Shown here: piece by piece, positions 7,834 through 16,601 of the stretch
Layout of the letters: each line of letters starts with the position of its first letter
Position numbering within the stretch: position 1 is the stretch's first letter
DNA from: an uncultured bacterium
GTDB taxonomy: Bacteria; Cyanobacteriota; Vampirovibrionia; Gastranaerophilales; Gastranaerophilaceae
Direction of reading: 5' to 3'
Assembly (NCBI GenBank): GCA_902766975.1
Contig: CACXFH010000039.1
Coordinates: 1 to 34,047, forward strand
DNA: 34,047 nt
Position numbers and translations under genes: made by a program
Notes under the pieces: model-generated
What the model saw: the letters and a program-made list of their open reading frames with translations, nothing else
Told to the model about the DNA's origin: nothing
Databases searched by the model: none

Positions 7834-9678
7834 CTATTCTACCGTAACTGATTTTGCAAGATTTCTCGGCTGATCTACGTCTTTCCCCAAGAATTCGGCA
7901 ATATAATAAGCTATAAGCTGCAATGGGACAATAGCAATAATTGGGGATAACATTTCATCAACTTCAGGTACTCTTATTATATAATCAAATAAATCGTCCA
8001 ATTTTTTGTCTGTTGAATTCGTTAGAGCAATCATTCTTGCATTTCGCGCTTTGGCTTCTTCACTGTTTGATAAAAGCTTTTCATAAACAGAACCTTTCAT
8101 CAAAATTGATAAAACAGGCATTGTTTCGTCAAGCATTGCAATCGGTCCGTGTTTTAATTCCCCGGCAGGATACCCTGTTGCATTAATATAGCTGATTTCT
8201 TTAAGTTTCAATGCGCCTTCAAGCGCTGTCGGGTAATTTATTCCTCTTGCGATATAAATAAAATCTCTTGTTCCCGAATATTTTCTGGCACAAGTTTGAA
8301 TATAATCTTTATTTGACAAAATCTGTTCAATTTTTTGCGGAAGCGCAAGCATTTCCTTTTTGAGATTTTGAATTGTCTCAACATCGGTCGAACACTTGAT
8401 TTCAGCCATATACAGCGCTAACAAATAAAAAGAAGTAAGCTGTGCAATATAAGATTTTGTAGCTGCAACGGATACTTCAATCCCTGCATTGACAGACAAT
8501 AAACTGTCAGCTTCACGAGCCATTGCACTGTCGGGTCTGTTCGTAATAATTAAAATATGAGAACCTTTTGCTTTTGATTGTTTGATTGCAGTCAAAGTAT
8601 CAGCTGTTTCACCGGATTGAGATACCCCAATAACAAGAGTATGAGCATCTGTTACCGTTTTTCTGTATATATATTCACTTGAAGCTTCCACATCTACAGG
8701 AATACCGCATAAATCTTCAATTAAATATTTACCTATCATTGCGGCATGTAATGACGTTCCGCAAGCAATTACCTGTATTCGGTTTAAGTTTTTCAGAGTT
8801 TCCTTTGTTAATTGAACTTCATTCAATTCAATCGGAGAATCGCAAGTTTGAAGCTTTCCTACAAGAATATTTCTTATAACATCCGGCTGCTCATGAATTT
8901 CTTTGAGCATGTAATGTTTATAACCCATCTTGCTTAAAGCTACCGGCTCCCATGGCAATTGTTCAATTTTTGGAGTTACTTCATTCCCGTTAATATCCTG
9001 AATTTTTACACTGTTTTTTGTAAGTGTCGCAATTTGATTATCGGATAAATAAATTGCTTTATTCGTGTGTTTTATAAATGCAGGTATATCAGAAGCGGCA
9101 TAATAGCCATCATTACCTATTCCTATAATTAACGGAGCATTCCTCTTTGTTATAACCAATTTTTCGGGTTCATTATTGTGCATAATTTCAAGAGCATAAG
9201 CACCCTCAATTTCTTTTGTTGCAAGTTCAACAGCTTTTGTTAAATCTTTTGTCAGGGCATATTTTTGCGCAACGAGGTGAGCAACTGTTTCAGTGTCAGT
9301 CTGAGAACGAAAAACACAGCCGTCTTTTTCCAGCTTTGCCTTTAGTTCTTTATAATTTTCTATTATACCGTTATGAACAACAACCAGACTACCGCAATTG
9401 CACGTGTGCGGATGAGCATTAACAGTTGTCGGAGCTCCATGTGTTGCCCAGCGAATATGTCCTATACCCATTGTTGATTTTGAAATTTCATAGGCGTGAG
9501 CAGACAATTCGTTTCTCAGATTTTTAAGTTTGCCGACTGCTTTATAAACATTGATTTTATCATCACATTTAACTGCAATACCTGATGAATCATATCCTCT
9601 GTACTCTAATTGTTCTAATCCGTCTAACAATATATCTAAAACAGGGTTTGAACCTACATATCCTACTATACCGCACAT
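7834..9678 (-). CDS. glmS: Glutamine-fructose-6-phosphate aminotransferase
   Basis: Makes glucosamine-6-phosphate from fructose-6-phosphate and glutamine, the first committed step towards UDP-GlcNAc. The N-terminal class II glutaminase domain begins MCGIVGYVG, with Cys2 as nucleophile, and includes IRWATHGAPT and CNCGSLVVVHNGIIENY. Two SIS domains follow (VIGVSQSGETADTL and YPAGELKHGPIAML), ending with the family C-terminus DQPRNLAKSVTVE. Length of 614 aa is typical. The ATG has AAAGGAG about 10 bases upstream. The 5' region does not look like a glmS ribozyme. It likely shares a transcript with the 60-aa gene downstream. Confidence 0.98.
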   Translation of the reverse strand: MCGIVGYVGSNPVLDILLDGLEQLEYRGYDSSGIAVKCDDKINVYKAVGKLKNLRNELSAHAYEISKSTMGIGHIRWATHGAPTTVNAHPHTCNCGSLVVVHNGIIENYKELKAKLEKDGCVFRSQTDTETVAHLVAQKYALTKDLTKAVELATKEIEGAYALEIMHNNEPEKLVITKRNAPLIIGIGNDGYYAASDIPAFIKHTNKAIYLSDNQIATLTKNSVKIQDINGNEVTPKIEQLPWEPVALSKMGYKHYMLKEIHEQPDVIRNILVGKLQTCDSPIELNEVQLTKETLKNLNRIQVIACGTSLHAAMIGKYLIEDLCGIPVDVEASSEYIYRKTVTDAHTLVIGVSQSGETADTLTAIKQSKAKGSHILIITNRPDSAMAREADSLLSVNAGIEVSVAATKSYIAQLTSFYLLALYMAEIKCSTDVETIQNLKKEMLALPQKIEQILSNKDYIQTCARKYSGTRDFIYIARGINYPTALEGALKLKEISYINATGYPAGELKHGPIAMLDETMPVLSILMKGSVYEKLLSNSEEAKARNARMIALTNSTDKKLDDLFDYIIRVPEVDEMLSPIIAIVPLQLIAYYIAEFLGKDVDQPRNLAKSVTVE

Positions 9679-9734
9679 ACTTTCAACTCTCCTTTGTATA
9701 TCGACTTTCAGCGCCGATTTGCTAAATTTAATTT

Positions 9735-9750
9735 CGACATATTAATGTCG
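9735..9750 (-). promoter_or_regulatory. Short inverted repeat upstream of glmS
   Basis: CGACAT and ATGTCG arms flank a four-base ATTA loop about 60 nt upstream of the glmS ATG. It could be an operator half-site pair or a weak hairpin in the leader. A similar ATGTCGACAT palindrome lies upstream of the 54-aa gene at 19300-19309. Function unproven. Confidence 0.3.
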
Positions 9751-9812
9751 GCTTATTATATATAATATCATTAAAATTTTGACATTCTTATTTTTTTATA
9801 AATTTTTTACAT

Positions 9813-10160
9813 TTAGAACGAAAGACCGTAAACACGCATAGGATATTGAGGATAATATGCGTTATGATCATTCCACCTGTTACCTGTATAAAAACCCTGC
9901 TGATATGACGGACCAAAATACGGATTTACATAGGATGAAGGTGGTATTTGCGGGGTATAACCTGTCGGCTGACCAATAAAAGCACTCTTTATTTTGTTTA
10001 ACAGCCCCTTTTGCTCTCCACAATAAGTATGCCCGTTTTCGCCCCAATTTTGATTTTGAGCATAATCTGATGTTGAATAATTCTCGGTGTAAGCGTACAC
10101 ACTCCACCCGGAAAACAAAATTGCAAAAATTGACATAAAAATAAAAAAATTCTTTATCAT
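9813..10160 (-). CDS. Small secreted Tyr/Pro-rich protein
   Basis: A 115-aa protein with a clear Sec signal peptide (MIKNFFIFMSIFAILFSGWS, cleavage probably after VYA near residue 23). The mature part is rich in Tyr, Asn, Gln and Pro (PQIPPSSYVNPYFGPSYQQ, YYPQYPMRVYG) with a single Cys (CGEQ). No catalytic motif is visible. It has GAGAGG about 9 bases before the ATG and is transcribed divergently from the GH38 gene. I do not recognise a family; it may be a periplasmic or surface protein, and the lone Cys is too far downstream for a lipobox. Confidence 0.65.
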   Translation of the reverse strand: MIKNFFIFMSIFAILFSGWSVYAYTENYSTSDYAQNQNWGENGHTYCGEQKGLLNKIKSAFIGQPTGYTPQIPPSSYVNPYFGPSYQQGFYTGNRWNDHNAYYPQYPMRVYGLSF

Positions 10161-10229
10161 AATTAAATCCTCTCAAACAAAATATCTGCGAAATTTATAT
10201 TTTTTTTATCGGTCAATAAGTTTTACAAC

Positions 10230-10258
10230 TGGACTAATTTTATTCAAGGTGATAGTAT
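10230..10258 (+). promoter_or_regulatory. Promoter for GH38 gene, possibly leaderless
   Basis: TGGACT (10230-10235) and TAGTAT (10253-10258) are 17 bases apart, and TGA directly precedes the -10 hexamer (extended -10). The hexamer ends six bases before the ATG at 10265. AAGGTGA, overlapping the -10, could be read as a Shine-Dalgarno site for a longer transcript, so leaderless use is less certain here than for der. Confidence 0.5.
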
Positions 10259-10264
10259 TAATAT

Positions 10265-12322
10265 ATGGCACATAGGAAAAAGAGAGTAATTGCATATTTG
10301 CATTCTCATTGGGACAGAGAATGGTATCGGGAATTTGAAGTTTTTCGTTTAAGATTGCTGAAAGTTTTTGATATTGTAATTGACATGCTATCAGAAAATA
10401 AGATTCCGTCATTTTATTTTGACGGGCAAGTTTGCGCATTACTTGACTATTTAAAATTAAGACCTGAAAAAGAAGAAATAATCAGAAAACTTATTGCCGA
10501 AAAAAAACTTTTTATAGGTCCGTTTTATACTCTTGTAGACGAGTTTTTAACTGACGGAATTTGTTTTCGAAAAAATCTTGAAATCGGATTAAAAATATCA
10601 AGAGATTTCGGCTGCGAAGATTTTATAGGATATTTTGCAGATACTTTCGGGCACAGCCAAAATATTCCTGAAATTTTGGAAGAATACGGGATAGATAAGG
10701 CGATAGTCTGGAGAGGGGTTCCGGATAGCGTACCATCTGATTTTTTATTTTGCGGAGTGCCGACTGTAAATCTCGTCCGCGGGTATTTTATGGATATATT
10801 TTCCGCAAAAAAGACTATTCACGAAAAAGCTCAGTTTTTAAAAGAAAATCTCGATAAAATTGCAAAAAAATCTTCTGATACACTGCTTTTACCGATAGGT
10901 GCCGACCATTTGGGAATTCCTGAAGATATAGCAGAACAAATTGAGGAAGTGAATAATATTCTTGAAGATTATTATATAGAATTAGCTGACCCGTTTAAGT
11001 ATTTTGAAAGTGTTAAATTCAAAGCAAAATACAACGAAGAATTGAGAGATAATTCTCAAACATTTATTCTCCCCGGTTGTTACAGCGCAAGAACAAGACT
11101 AAAACAATTAAATACGCAATGTTCTTATAAACTTGATTTGGCAAACAAGCTTCAGTACAATTTTGGCAACGGTTATGAAAGAGCAATTGAATATGCTTAC
11201 AAGTTGTTGCTGCAAAATCAGGCTCATGACAGTATATGCGGCTGTTCAACGGATGAAGTGCATCAGGAAGATATAATCCGTTACAAAAAAATATTACAAA
11301 TTGCCGATACCATAATTGAGGAAATAAGATTTGAACAAGAGGATGATATTGCCATAAGCTTTATAAATGAAGATAAATATAAGCTTTTAGAATGCAAGCG
11401 GACTATTGTCCCAGATAAATGTCAGATTCTTGAAAAGGAACAAGGTTTTGATACTAAACTTTTGCATGATATAAACAGAATTCCGGTGACCGAGGATTAT
11501 ACAACAATATACACTGTCTTGAGAGAGTTTAATTCTGATGATTCCCAAACAGATTTACAAGTCGGGAATGATTATATTGCAAATTCTAATATAAGATTGG
11601 AAGTTACAAACGGTCAAATTGATCTATATGAAGGTAAAAACGTATATCGCAATTTTATAGAATTTGTTCGGTATAAAGATGAGGGAGATACTTATAATTT
11701 TTGTCCGGAAGTCGGTGACGCGGGGGAAGTCGCTCAAATACGTTCCGCAAGGGTTATAATGAATAAAAATTTGCGCTGCTCACTAAAAATTGACACTTCA
11801 TTTTTTAGCGTAATAGTTTTTTTAAATAAAAAATCAAAACTGATAAATTTTAAAATTAATTGGGTAAATTTGGTTACAAACAGAAAATGGCAAGTACGTT
11901 TCAATTTAAATAAAGCCGTCAAAGAAACATATTCTGAGGACTTGAATAAAATTATAAAAAGGAAATTTGATTCTAATTATAATATGCGAGATAAACTGCC
12001 AAAAGACAAAGGCATAGAAGTCAAAACTAATACTGCCCCAATGCAGAGATATGTCTGGACTAACGGTTTTGGTGTAATAACAAAAGGATTGTGCGAATAC
12101 GAAGTCTACAAAAATACTCTTTCTATTACTTTGTTACGCAGCACAGGTATAATATCCAAACCTGATAATAAAGCAAGAACAACCCCCGCAGGACCACCTG
12201 TTAAAGTACCCGAAGCTCAGCAGCTGGGTGAAAACAGCGCAGAATTTGCGATTGGATTTTTCAAAAATGATGAATGGGTTGACAGAGTTGAGGAAATTTA
12301 TCCTCAGACTATAATTTTGTAA
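10265..12322 (+). CDS. Glycoside hydrolase family 38 alpha-mannosidase
   Basis: Retaining alpha-mannosidase of GH38 that removes alpha-linked mannose from oligosaccharides. The zinc and catalytic motifs are intact: HSHWDREWY (His13, His15, Asp17), YFADTFGHSQNIPEIL with nucleophile Asp126, GADHLGIP, and NQAHDSICGCSTDEVHQED (zinc-ligand His). The C-terminal beta domain is present (TAPMQRYVWTNGFGV, TLLRSTGIIS, PPVKVPEAQQLGE). At 685 aa it is clearly shorter than many bacterial homologues such as MngB at about 880, with a reduced middle region. There is no signal peptide, so it is cytoplasmic. No sugar transporter or phosphotransferase gene is adjacent, so the substrate source is unclear. Confidence 0.92.
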   Translation: MAHRKKRVIAYLHSHWDREWYREFEVFRLRLLKVFDIVIDMLSENKIPSFYFDGQVCALLDYLKLRPEKEEIIRKLIAEKKLFIGPFYTLVDEFLTDGICFRKNLEIGLKISRDFGCEDFIGYFADTFGHSQNIPEILEEYGIDKAIVWRGVPDSVPSDFLFCGVPTVNLVRGYFMDIFSAKKTIHEKAQFLKENLDKIAKKSSDTLLLPIGADHLGIPEDIAEQIEEVNNILEDYYIELADPFKYFESVKFKAKYNEELRDNSQTFILPGCYSARTRLKQLNTQCSYKLDLANKLQYNFGNGYERAIEYAYKLLLQNQAHDSICGCSTDEVHQEDIIRYKKILQIADTIIEEIRFEQEDDIAISFINEDKYKLLECKRTIVPDKCQILEKEQGFDTKLLHDINRIPVTEDYTTIYTVLREFNSDDSQTDLQVGNDYIANSNIRLEVTNGQIDLYEGKNVYRNFIEFVRYKDEGDTYNFCPEVGDAGEVAQIRSARVIMNKNLRCSLKIDTSFFSVIVFLNKKSKLINFKINWVNLVTNRKWQVRFNLNKAVKETYSEDLNKIIKRKFDSNYNMRDKLPKDKGIEVKTNTAPMQRYVWTNGFGVITKGLCEYEVYKNTLSITLLRSTGIISKPDNKARTTPAGPPVKVPEAQQLGENSAEFAIGFFKNDEWVDRVEEIYPQTIIL

Positions 12323-12411
12323 CGGTTTTAAACGATACGTCATTCATGGGATTGAAATTATCACTCAGATGTAGTTTAATGAACTTGTAGTCAATTGCAG
12401 GTAGCAGATTT

Positions 12412-13371
12412 ATGTTGGAAATCACCAAAACACAAGATGACGGGACTTTAAAAAAGCTTGATTTAAATGAGGCGGTTTCCGGTTCATGGTTCAATTTGAT
12501 TGAGCCCACAAGAGAGGAAATTCAACAGGTTTCGCTTGTTTTAGGTTTAGAAGAAAATTTCATAAGTAATTCTCTTGACGCCGACGAGTTATCTCGTATG
12601 GAATTTGAGGACGGGAATCTGTTGGTCATTACCAATGTACCTATTATGGATGATGAAGGGAATTTTGATACTTTGCCGTTGGGTCTGATTTTCACTCCTG
12701 AAAGTATGATTACGGTTTGTTCTAAAGAAAACAAGATTATCAGTTCATTCAATGAAGATACCGCTAAATTTTTTGACACCCGCAAAAAAGCTAATTTCAT
12801 GTTAAGTATATTATTCAGAGCTGCAAAATTTTATCTGCGGTATTTGAATATAATCAATAAACAAACAGAAAATATCGAAGATTCTCTAAGAAAGACCACC
12901 CATAACAAGGCTCTTTTTCAGTTAATGGAAATTCAAAAATCTCTGGTTTACTTTACGACATCGCTAAAAGATAATCAATTGGTACTGCAAAAACTTTTAA
13001 GAATAGTAAATACTAATACAGCTAACTTGCAGTCTATATTAAAATTTACGGAAGACGATATTGACATGCTTGAAGATGTCATTATTGAAAACAAACAGGC
13101 ATCCGAAATGGTAGAAATGCACAGAACAATTCTTGAAAGTATGATGGATTGTATGGCATCAATTATTAATAATAATTTGAACCTTGTAATGAAATTTTTG
13201 GCATCCATCACAATCATATTGTCAATACCCACGATGATAGGAAGTTTTTGGGGAATGAATGTTCCTATGCCGTTCGGGGAAAACAGTTTGGGATTTCTGA
13301 TTGTTATATGTATTTCAATTCTTGCCACCTGCGTAGCGGCACTGTTTTTCAATCGAAAAGGTATGATGTAA
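12412..13371 (+). CDS. corA: CorA-family divalent cation transporter
   Basis: CorA-type Mg2+/Co2+ channel. The 319-aa protein has a long cytosolic N-terminal domain and helical stalk (about residues 110-255) and two C-terminal transmembrane helices (about 260-282 and 292-312). The signature GMN lies at the end of the first helix (IGSFWGMNVPMPFG). Length is typical. The likely start is the ATG after GCAGGTAG; a possible promoter (TTGAAA, 17 nt, TTTAAT) lies at about 12352-12380 in the preceding spacer. It stands between GH38 and a uridine-kinase-like gene with no functional link visible. Substrate ion is inferred from family only. Confidence 0.93.
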   Translation: MLEITKTQDDGTLKKLDLNEAVSGSWFNLIEPTREEIQQVSLVLGLEENFISNSLDADELSRMEFEDGNLLVITNVPIMDDEGNFDTLPLGLIFTPESMITVCSKENKIISSFNEDTAKFFDTRKKANFMLSILFRAAKFYLRYLNIINKQTENIEDSLRKTTHNKALFQLMEIQKSLVYFTTSLKDNQLVLQKLLRIVNTNTANLQSILKFTEDDIDMLEDVIIENKQASEMVEMHRTILESMMDCMASIINNNLNLVMKFLASITIILSIPTMIGSFWGMNVPMPFGENSLGFLIVICISILATCVAALFFNRKGMM

Positions 13372-13442
13372 ACAAGATTGTAAATTTATATGTATAATTT
13401 CTTAATTTTTTGTCAAAAAATATTTTTTTTTGATTTTTATTT

Positions 13443-13451
13443 TGATATAGT
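13443..13451 (+). promoter_or_regulatory. Extended -10 for kinase gene
   Basis: TGA TATAGT, predicted to start transcription near 13458. That excludes the GTG at 13454 and supports the ATG at 13481, which has AAGGAAG just upstream. The -35 region is only a T-run. Confidence 0.4.
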
Positions 13452-13480
13452 AGGTGAAAATAATTCCAAAAAGGAAGATT

Positions 13481-14344
13481 ATGTTAAATACAGCAAACAA
13501 GGTTAACAAAGAACAAAAGAGCGAAAAACTCTACGTTTCGCAACCAAATGACAAGCTATCTCATATCGAAATCCGTTTAAAAAATATTTTTGAAAATGAA
13601 CTAAAATCTGAAAATTCGGTTTTAATCGATTATAAACCAGATGTTGTAAAGCGTCTTGCAGATTTTATATCAGGAAAAGTTACACGCTCGGCATCAATAG
13701 GTATTGCGGGTGAAACAGCCAGCGGAAAATCGACAATTACCCTTGATATTATAGATACTATTGATACATTTGCCGATAAATATGAATTAGAAAATGTAAT
13801 AACCAGAGTAAATACTGATGATTATTATTATGACCGTTCCGAAATGGTTAAAGCGGCAGGAAGTTTTGCGGAATTTGCCAAACACTATGATTTGGATATC
13901 CCTGATGCGTTAGAACTTGAATTGATGCATGCTCATATAAAAGAATTGTTGTCAGGAAAAGAAGTTTACCTACCCAAATATGACATGTCAGGAACGGCAA
14001 TCAGATATGATAATCATACCCTTGCTCAACCGTCAAAGGTTATCATTTCAGAAGGTTTGTTTGCTTTGACAGAAAAAATTAAAGATGCATTTGATTTCAA
14101 AATTTATGTGGATGTAAGACATCATATTCAAAAAGAAAGATTTTATATAAGAGCCGAAGAACGCCATCTTGGTGACAGCGCAGATACTATATATAAAAAT
14201 GCTTCCCAAAAAGCAGAAATTTATATTCGTCCGTGCAAAGAGCATGCTGATATTATATTGTCAGGAGAAGCCGTTCGCACACGCTACAAGAACTTTTTAA
14301 ACAAAATTATTGCAATTGTGGAAGAAGAACACTTTTCAAAATAG
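13481..14344 (+). CDS. Uridine kinase-like P-loop kinase
   Basis: P-loop NTPase of the phosphoribulokinase/uridine kinase family. The Walker A motif GIAGETASGKST lies at about residue 78, followed by RVNTDDYYYDRS (substrate-binding Asp) and DIPDALELELM, KYDMSG, VIISEGLFAL and the RAEERHLGDS lid region. An N-terminal extension of about 75 residues precedes the kinase core, longer than in canonical Udk (about 210 aa in total). Upstream GTG at 13454 is rejected in favour of the ATG with AAGGAAG. Uridine or cytidine phosphorylation is the default guess, but other small-molecule substrates are equally possible. It converges with der. Confidence 0.85.
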   Translation: MLNTANKVNKEQKSEKLYVSQPNDKLSHIEIRLKNIFENELKSENSVLIDYKPDVVKRLADFISGKVTRSASIGIAGETASGKSTITLDIIDTIDTFADKYELENVITRVNTDDYYYDRSEMVKAAGSFAEFAKHYDLDIPDALELELMHAHIKELLSGKEVYLPKYDMSGTAIRYDNHTLAQPSKVIISEGLFALTEKIKDAFDFKIYVDVRHHIQKERFYIRAEERHLGDSADTIYKNASQKAEIYIRPCKEHADIILSGEAVRTRYKNFLNKIIAIVEEEHFSK

Positions 14345-14371
14345 ATAATTATTTTGGGTAATTATATTTTC
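14345..14371. terminator. Weak AT hairpin between convergent genes
   Basis: ATAATTA and TAATTAT arms (14345-14351 and 14359-14365) flank a 7-nt loop and are followed by ATTTTCC. It lies exactly between the stops of the kinase gene and der. The stem is entirely A-T, so it may be at most a weak bidirectional terminator. Confidence 0.3.
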
Positions 14372-14372
14372 C

Positions 14373-15701
14373 TTATTTTTTATCTTTACGCTCTCTTGCG
14401 CTTAGTCTTATAGGATTGCCCCAAAAACCGAAAGCCTCTCTGAGTCGGTTTTCAAGATAGCGCTTATAATTATCTTTTAAAAGTTCCTCGCTATTTACGA
14501 AAAATACAAATGTCGGCGGTTGAGAATTGACCTGCGTTGTATAATATATCTTTAATCTTTTGCCTTTAAAACTTGTAGGAGGATTCAATGCATAAGCTTC
14601 GTTTATAACTTTATTCAAAAGCCCTGTTGAAATTCGCTTGCAACCCTCATTATAAATCTTAATTCCTTCCTCAAAAATTTGAGTCAACCTTTGTTTTGTT
14701 ACTGCACTGATGAAAATTTTGGGAGCATAGCTTAAAAACGGAATATCCCGTTCAAGTTTTTCACTGAATTTATTTATCGTATTTGCTTTTTTGTCTTCTA
14801 TTAAATCCCACTTGTTAATAGCAACTATTATTCCTTTGCCTGCCTCTGTAATTAGTGAAGATATACGTTTATCCTGATCTGAAATTCCCTCTTTTGCATC
14901 TATAACCAAAAGCGCTACATCACAATCTCTTATAGATCGGATTGCTCTGTCCACCGCAAATTTCTCTACTCCGTAGTCAACTTTTGATTTTTTTCTTATT
15001 CCTGCCGTGTCTACGATTGTAAAATCAGTATCATTATATTTTATATAACTGTCAATACTGTCACGAGTAGTTCCTGACACGTCAGAAACTATTACTCTTT
15101 TTGTGTCTAACAATGCATTCACAATAGATGATTTTCCTGCATTCGGACGTCCGACAATTGCAATTCTTATACGGTGCTCTGTTTCTTTTTCTGCACTATA
15201 TTCAAAATCTTCAGTAATAATTTCCAATAAATCCCCAACTCCGCCTGAACCATGCAAAGCCGAAATTGCTATCGGATCTCCGACAGACAAGGCATAAAAA
15301 TCACTTGTCATTGCCATTGATTCGGGATTATCACATTTATTTACCGCAAGATAAATTGGTTTTGAAGCCCTGCGTAATATATTTGCAATATCATAATCAA
15401 TCGGATTAATCCCCTCTTTCCCATCGACAAGAAAAATGATTTTATCTGCTTCTTCACAAGCTAATTGAGCCTGAGAAAATATTGAATTCATAATATCATC
15501 ATCGTCTCCGGGGATAATTCCGCCTGTATCAATGACGGTAAAACCCTTACCCTGCCATTCGACATCAAAATAAATTCTGTCTCTTGTGACTCCCGGAGCA
15601 TCATCTACAATGGAATTTCTGGCTCCGACAAGACGGTTCACAAATGTAGATTTCCCGACATTTGGACGACCGACTATTGCAACTGTTGGTTTTCTGTTCA
15701 T
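14373..15701 (-). CDS. der: Ribosome biogenesis GTPase Der (EngA)
   Basis: Tandem-GTPase protein needed for 50S subunit assembly. Domain 1 has GRPNVGKS (residues 11-18), DTGG and NKCD. Domain 2 has GRPNAGKSS (about 185), DTAGIRKK and NKWDLIE. A KH-like C-terminal domain follows (PTSFKGKRLKIYYTTQVNSQ, then RENR-type helix and NPIRLSARERKDKK). The 442-aa length is standard. There is no Shine-Dalgarno site before the ATG; a strong promoter ends six bases upstream, so the mRNA is probably leaderless. It diverges from the yceD-rpmF-plsX-fabH operon. Confidence 0.98.
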   Translation of the reverse strand: MNRKPTVAIVGRPNVGKSTFVNRLVGARNSIVDDAPGVTRDRIYFDVEWQGKGFTVIDTGGIIPGDDDDIMNSIFSQAQLACEEADKIIFLVDGKEGINPIDYDIANILRRASKPIYLAVNKCDNPESMAMTSDFYALSVGDPIAISALHGSGGVGDLLEIITEDFEYSAEKETEHRIRIAIVGRPNAGKSSIVNALLDTKRVIVSDVSGTTRDSIDSYIKYNDTDFTIVDTAGIRKKSKVDYGVEKFAVDRAIRSIRDCDVALLVIDAKEGISDQDKRISSLITEAGKGIIVAINKWDLIEDKKANTINKFSEKLERDIPFLSYAPKIFISAVTKQRLTQIFEEGIKIYNEGCKRISTGLLNKVINEAYALNPPTSFKGKRLKIYYTTQVNSQPPTFVFFVNSEELLKDNYKRYLENRLREAFGFWGNPIRLSARERKDKK

Positions 15702-15707
15702 AGCTTA

Positions 15708-15736
15708 AAAATATCATGAATAATTAGGTTTGTAAA
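15708..15736 (-). promoter_or_regulatory. Promoter for der with -10 six bases before ATG
   Basis: On the minus strand: TTTACA (15731-15736), a 17-nt spacer ending in TGA, TATTTT (15708-15713), then TAAGCT and ATG. Hexamer spacing is ideal and the -10 is TG-extended. The predicted start falls on the A of the ATG. This is the best-supported leaderless candidate here. Confidence 0.7.
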
Positions 15737-15756
15737 ATGGGAATCCGGTAAAATCC

Positions 15757-15785
15757 TTGATTTTATTGTCTATTTTTGCTAAAAT
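15757..15785 (+). promoter_or_regulatory. Promoter of the yceD-rpmF-plsX-fabH operon
   Basis: TTGATT (15757-15762), a 17-nt spacer ending TGC, and TAAAAT (15780-15785): near-consensus and TG-extended. Predicted start is about 15792, giving a leader of roughly 22 nt that contains AAAGGAG. It lies back to back with the der promoter. Confidence 0.7.
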
Positions 15786-15813
15786 CAAGTATACACAGGA
15801 AAAGGAGTATGAG

Positions 15814-16071
15814 ATGGCACAACAATATAACAATCCGAATGCACAAAATATTAAAAAACGTTATGCTGTTTTGGCATTCATTAAAGGTTCGACAGCACCG
15901 CTGGTTTTGTACGTAAAAGAACCACAGCAACTATATGACGAATTGGCAAATCTAATGCAGTCACAAAAAGCAGTTTTGTTTGAACACGAAACAGAAGGAC
16001 CGATTAAAAAAGTATGTTTTATGTCTAATCAGCTTGCAGCAATTGCAATTCAGGAAGAACAATATATTTAA
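15814..16071 (+). CDS. Small protein of unknown function heading the lipid/ribosome operon (85 aa)
   Basis: An 85-aa soluble protein starting MAQQYNNPNAQNIKKRYA, with a beta-rich, hydrophobic-alternating middle (VLAFIKGSTAPLVLYVKEP) and a C-terminal KVCFMSNQLAAIAIQEEQY. The ATG is fixed by AAAGGAG with 6-nt spacing; the longer frame back to 15757 runs into the promoter and is excluded. It lies 2 nt upstream of yceD and is the first gene of the operon. No recognised motif or membrane segment. Its fold could be a small beta-barrel or PilZ-like element, but this is a guess I would not rely on. Confidence 0.75.
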   Translation: MAQQYNNPNAQNIKKRYAVLAFIKGSTAPLVLYVKEPQQLYDELANLMQSQKAVLFEHETEGPIKKVCFMSNQLAAIAIQEEQYI

Positions 16072-16073
16072 TT

Positions 16074-16574
16074 ATGAAAAAAATATTACTGATTGAAGAT
16101 ATTGAAAATGCAAAAAATAAAACATTACATTGCGTTTTTAATGAAAAAATAGAAGAAATAGATTGTGTTACGCCAATCAAAGCAGAGCTTGAAGTAAAAT
16201 CGTTAGGCGAATTTATTCAAATCAAAGGACACGTTAGCGGAATTGTAAATTTAGAATGCGATTTGTGTCTTGGAAAATTTAATCATAATTTGGATTTTAA
16301 TATTGATGAAATATATTCAAAAGGCTCGCTGCTGAAAGGTTATGAGAATTCTGATAAAGAATATGAAATCAAGGAAGGGCAGTTTATAACAGACCTTAAC
16401 GGAGAAAAAGAAATAGATATTTATGACTTATTGTATCAATCTGTAATATTAAGTTTCCCAAATAAAAAGGTTTGTGGTATAAATTGTAAAGGGAAGGAAT
16501 ATTTATCTCAAGAAAATAATTCCGATCCGAGACTGGAAGTCTTTAAAAATATCCAAATTAACCCAAAAAAGTAG
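16074..16574 (+). CDS. yceD: YceD/DUF177 family protein (23S rRNA accumulation)
   Basis: DUF177 protein; the E. coli and plant homologues are needed for normal 23S rRNA accumulation. The 166-aa protein has the family layout: N-terminal beta region, a first CxxC (NLECDLCLGKF, Cys62 and Cys65), the acidic EIDIYDLLYQSVILSFP segment, a second Cys pair (VCGINCKG, Cys134 and Cys138) and the C-terminal DPRLEVFKNI. It starts 2 nt after the previous stop with no clear Shine-Dalgarno site, so it is probably translationally coupled. Adjacency to rpmF and plsX is the conserved arrangement and supports the call. Confidence 0.92.
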   Translation: MKKILLIEDIENAKNKTLHCVFNEKIEEIDCVTPIKAELEVKSLGEFIQIKGHVSGIVNLECDLCLGKFNHNLDFNIDEIYSKGSLLKGYENSDKEYEIKEGQFITDLNGEKEIDIYDLLYQSVILSFPNKKVCGINCKGKEYLSQENNSDPRLEVFKNIQINPKK

Positions 16575-16601
16575 ATAGTAGAAAATAAAAAGGAAAGAAA
16601 A

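Noticed and set aside
9679-9812. Possible glmS ribozyme upstream of glmS
   Set aside because: The leader is short and AT-rich. I cannot find the conserved core or the pseudoknot elements of the ribozyme, only a weak ATCG/CGAT pairing.
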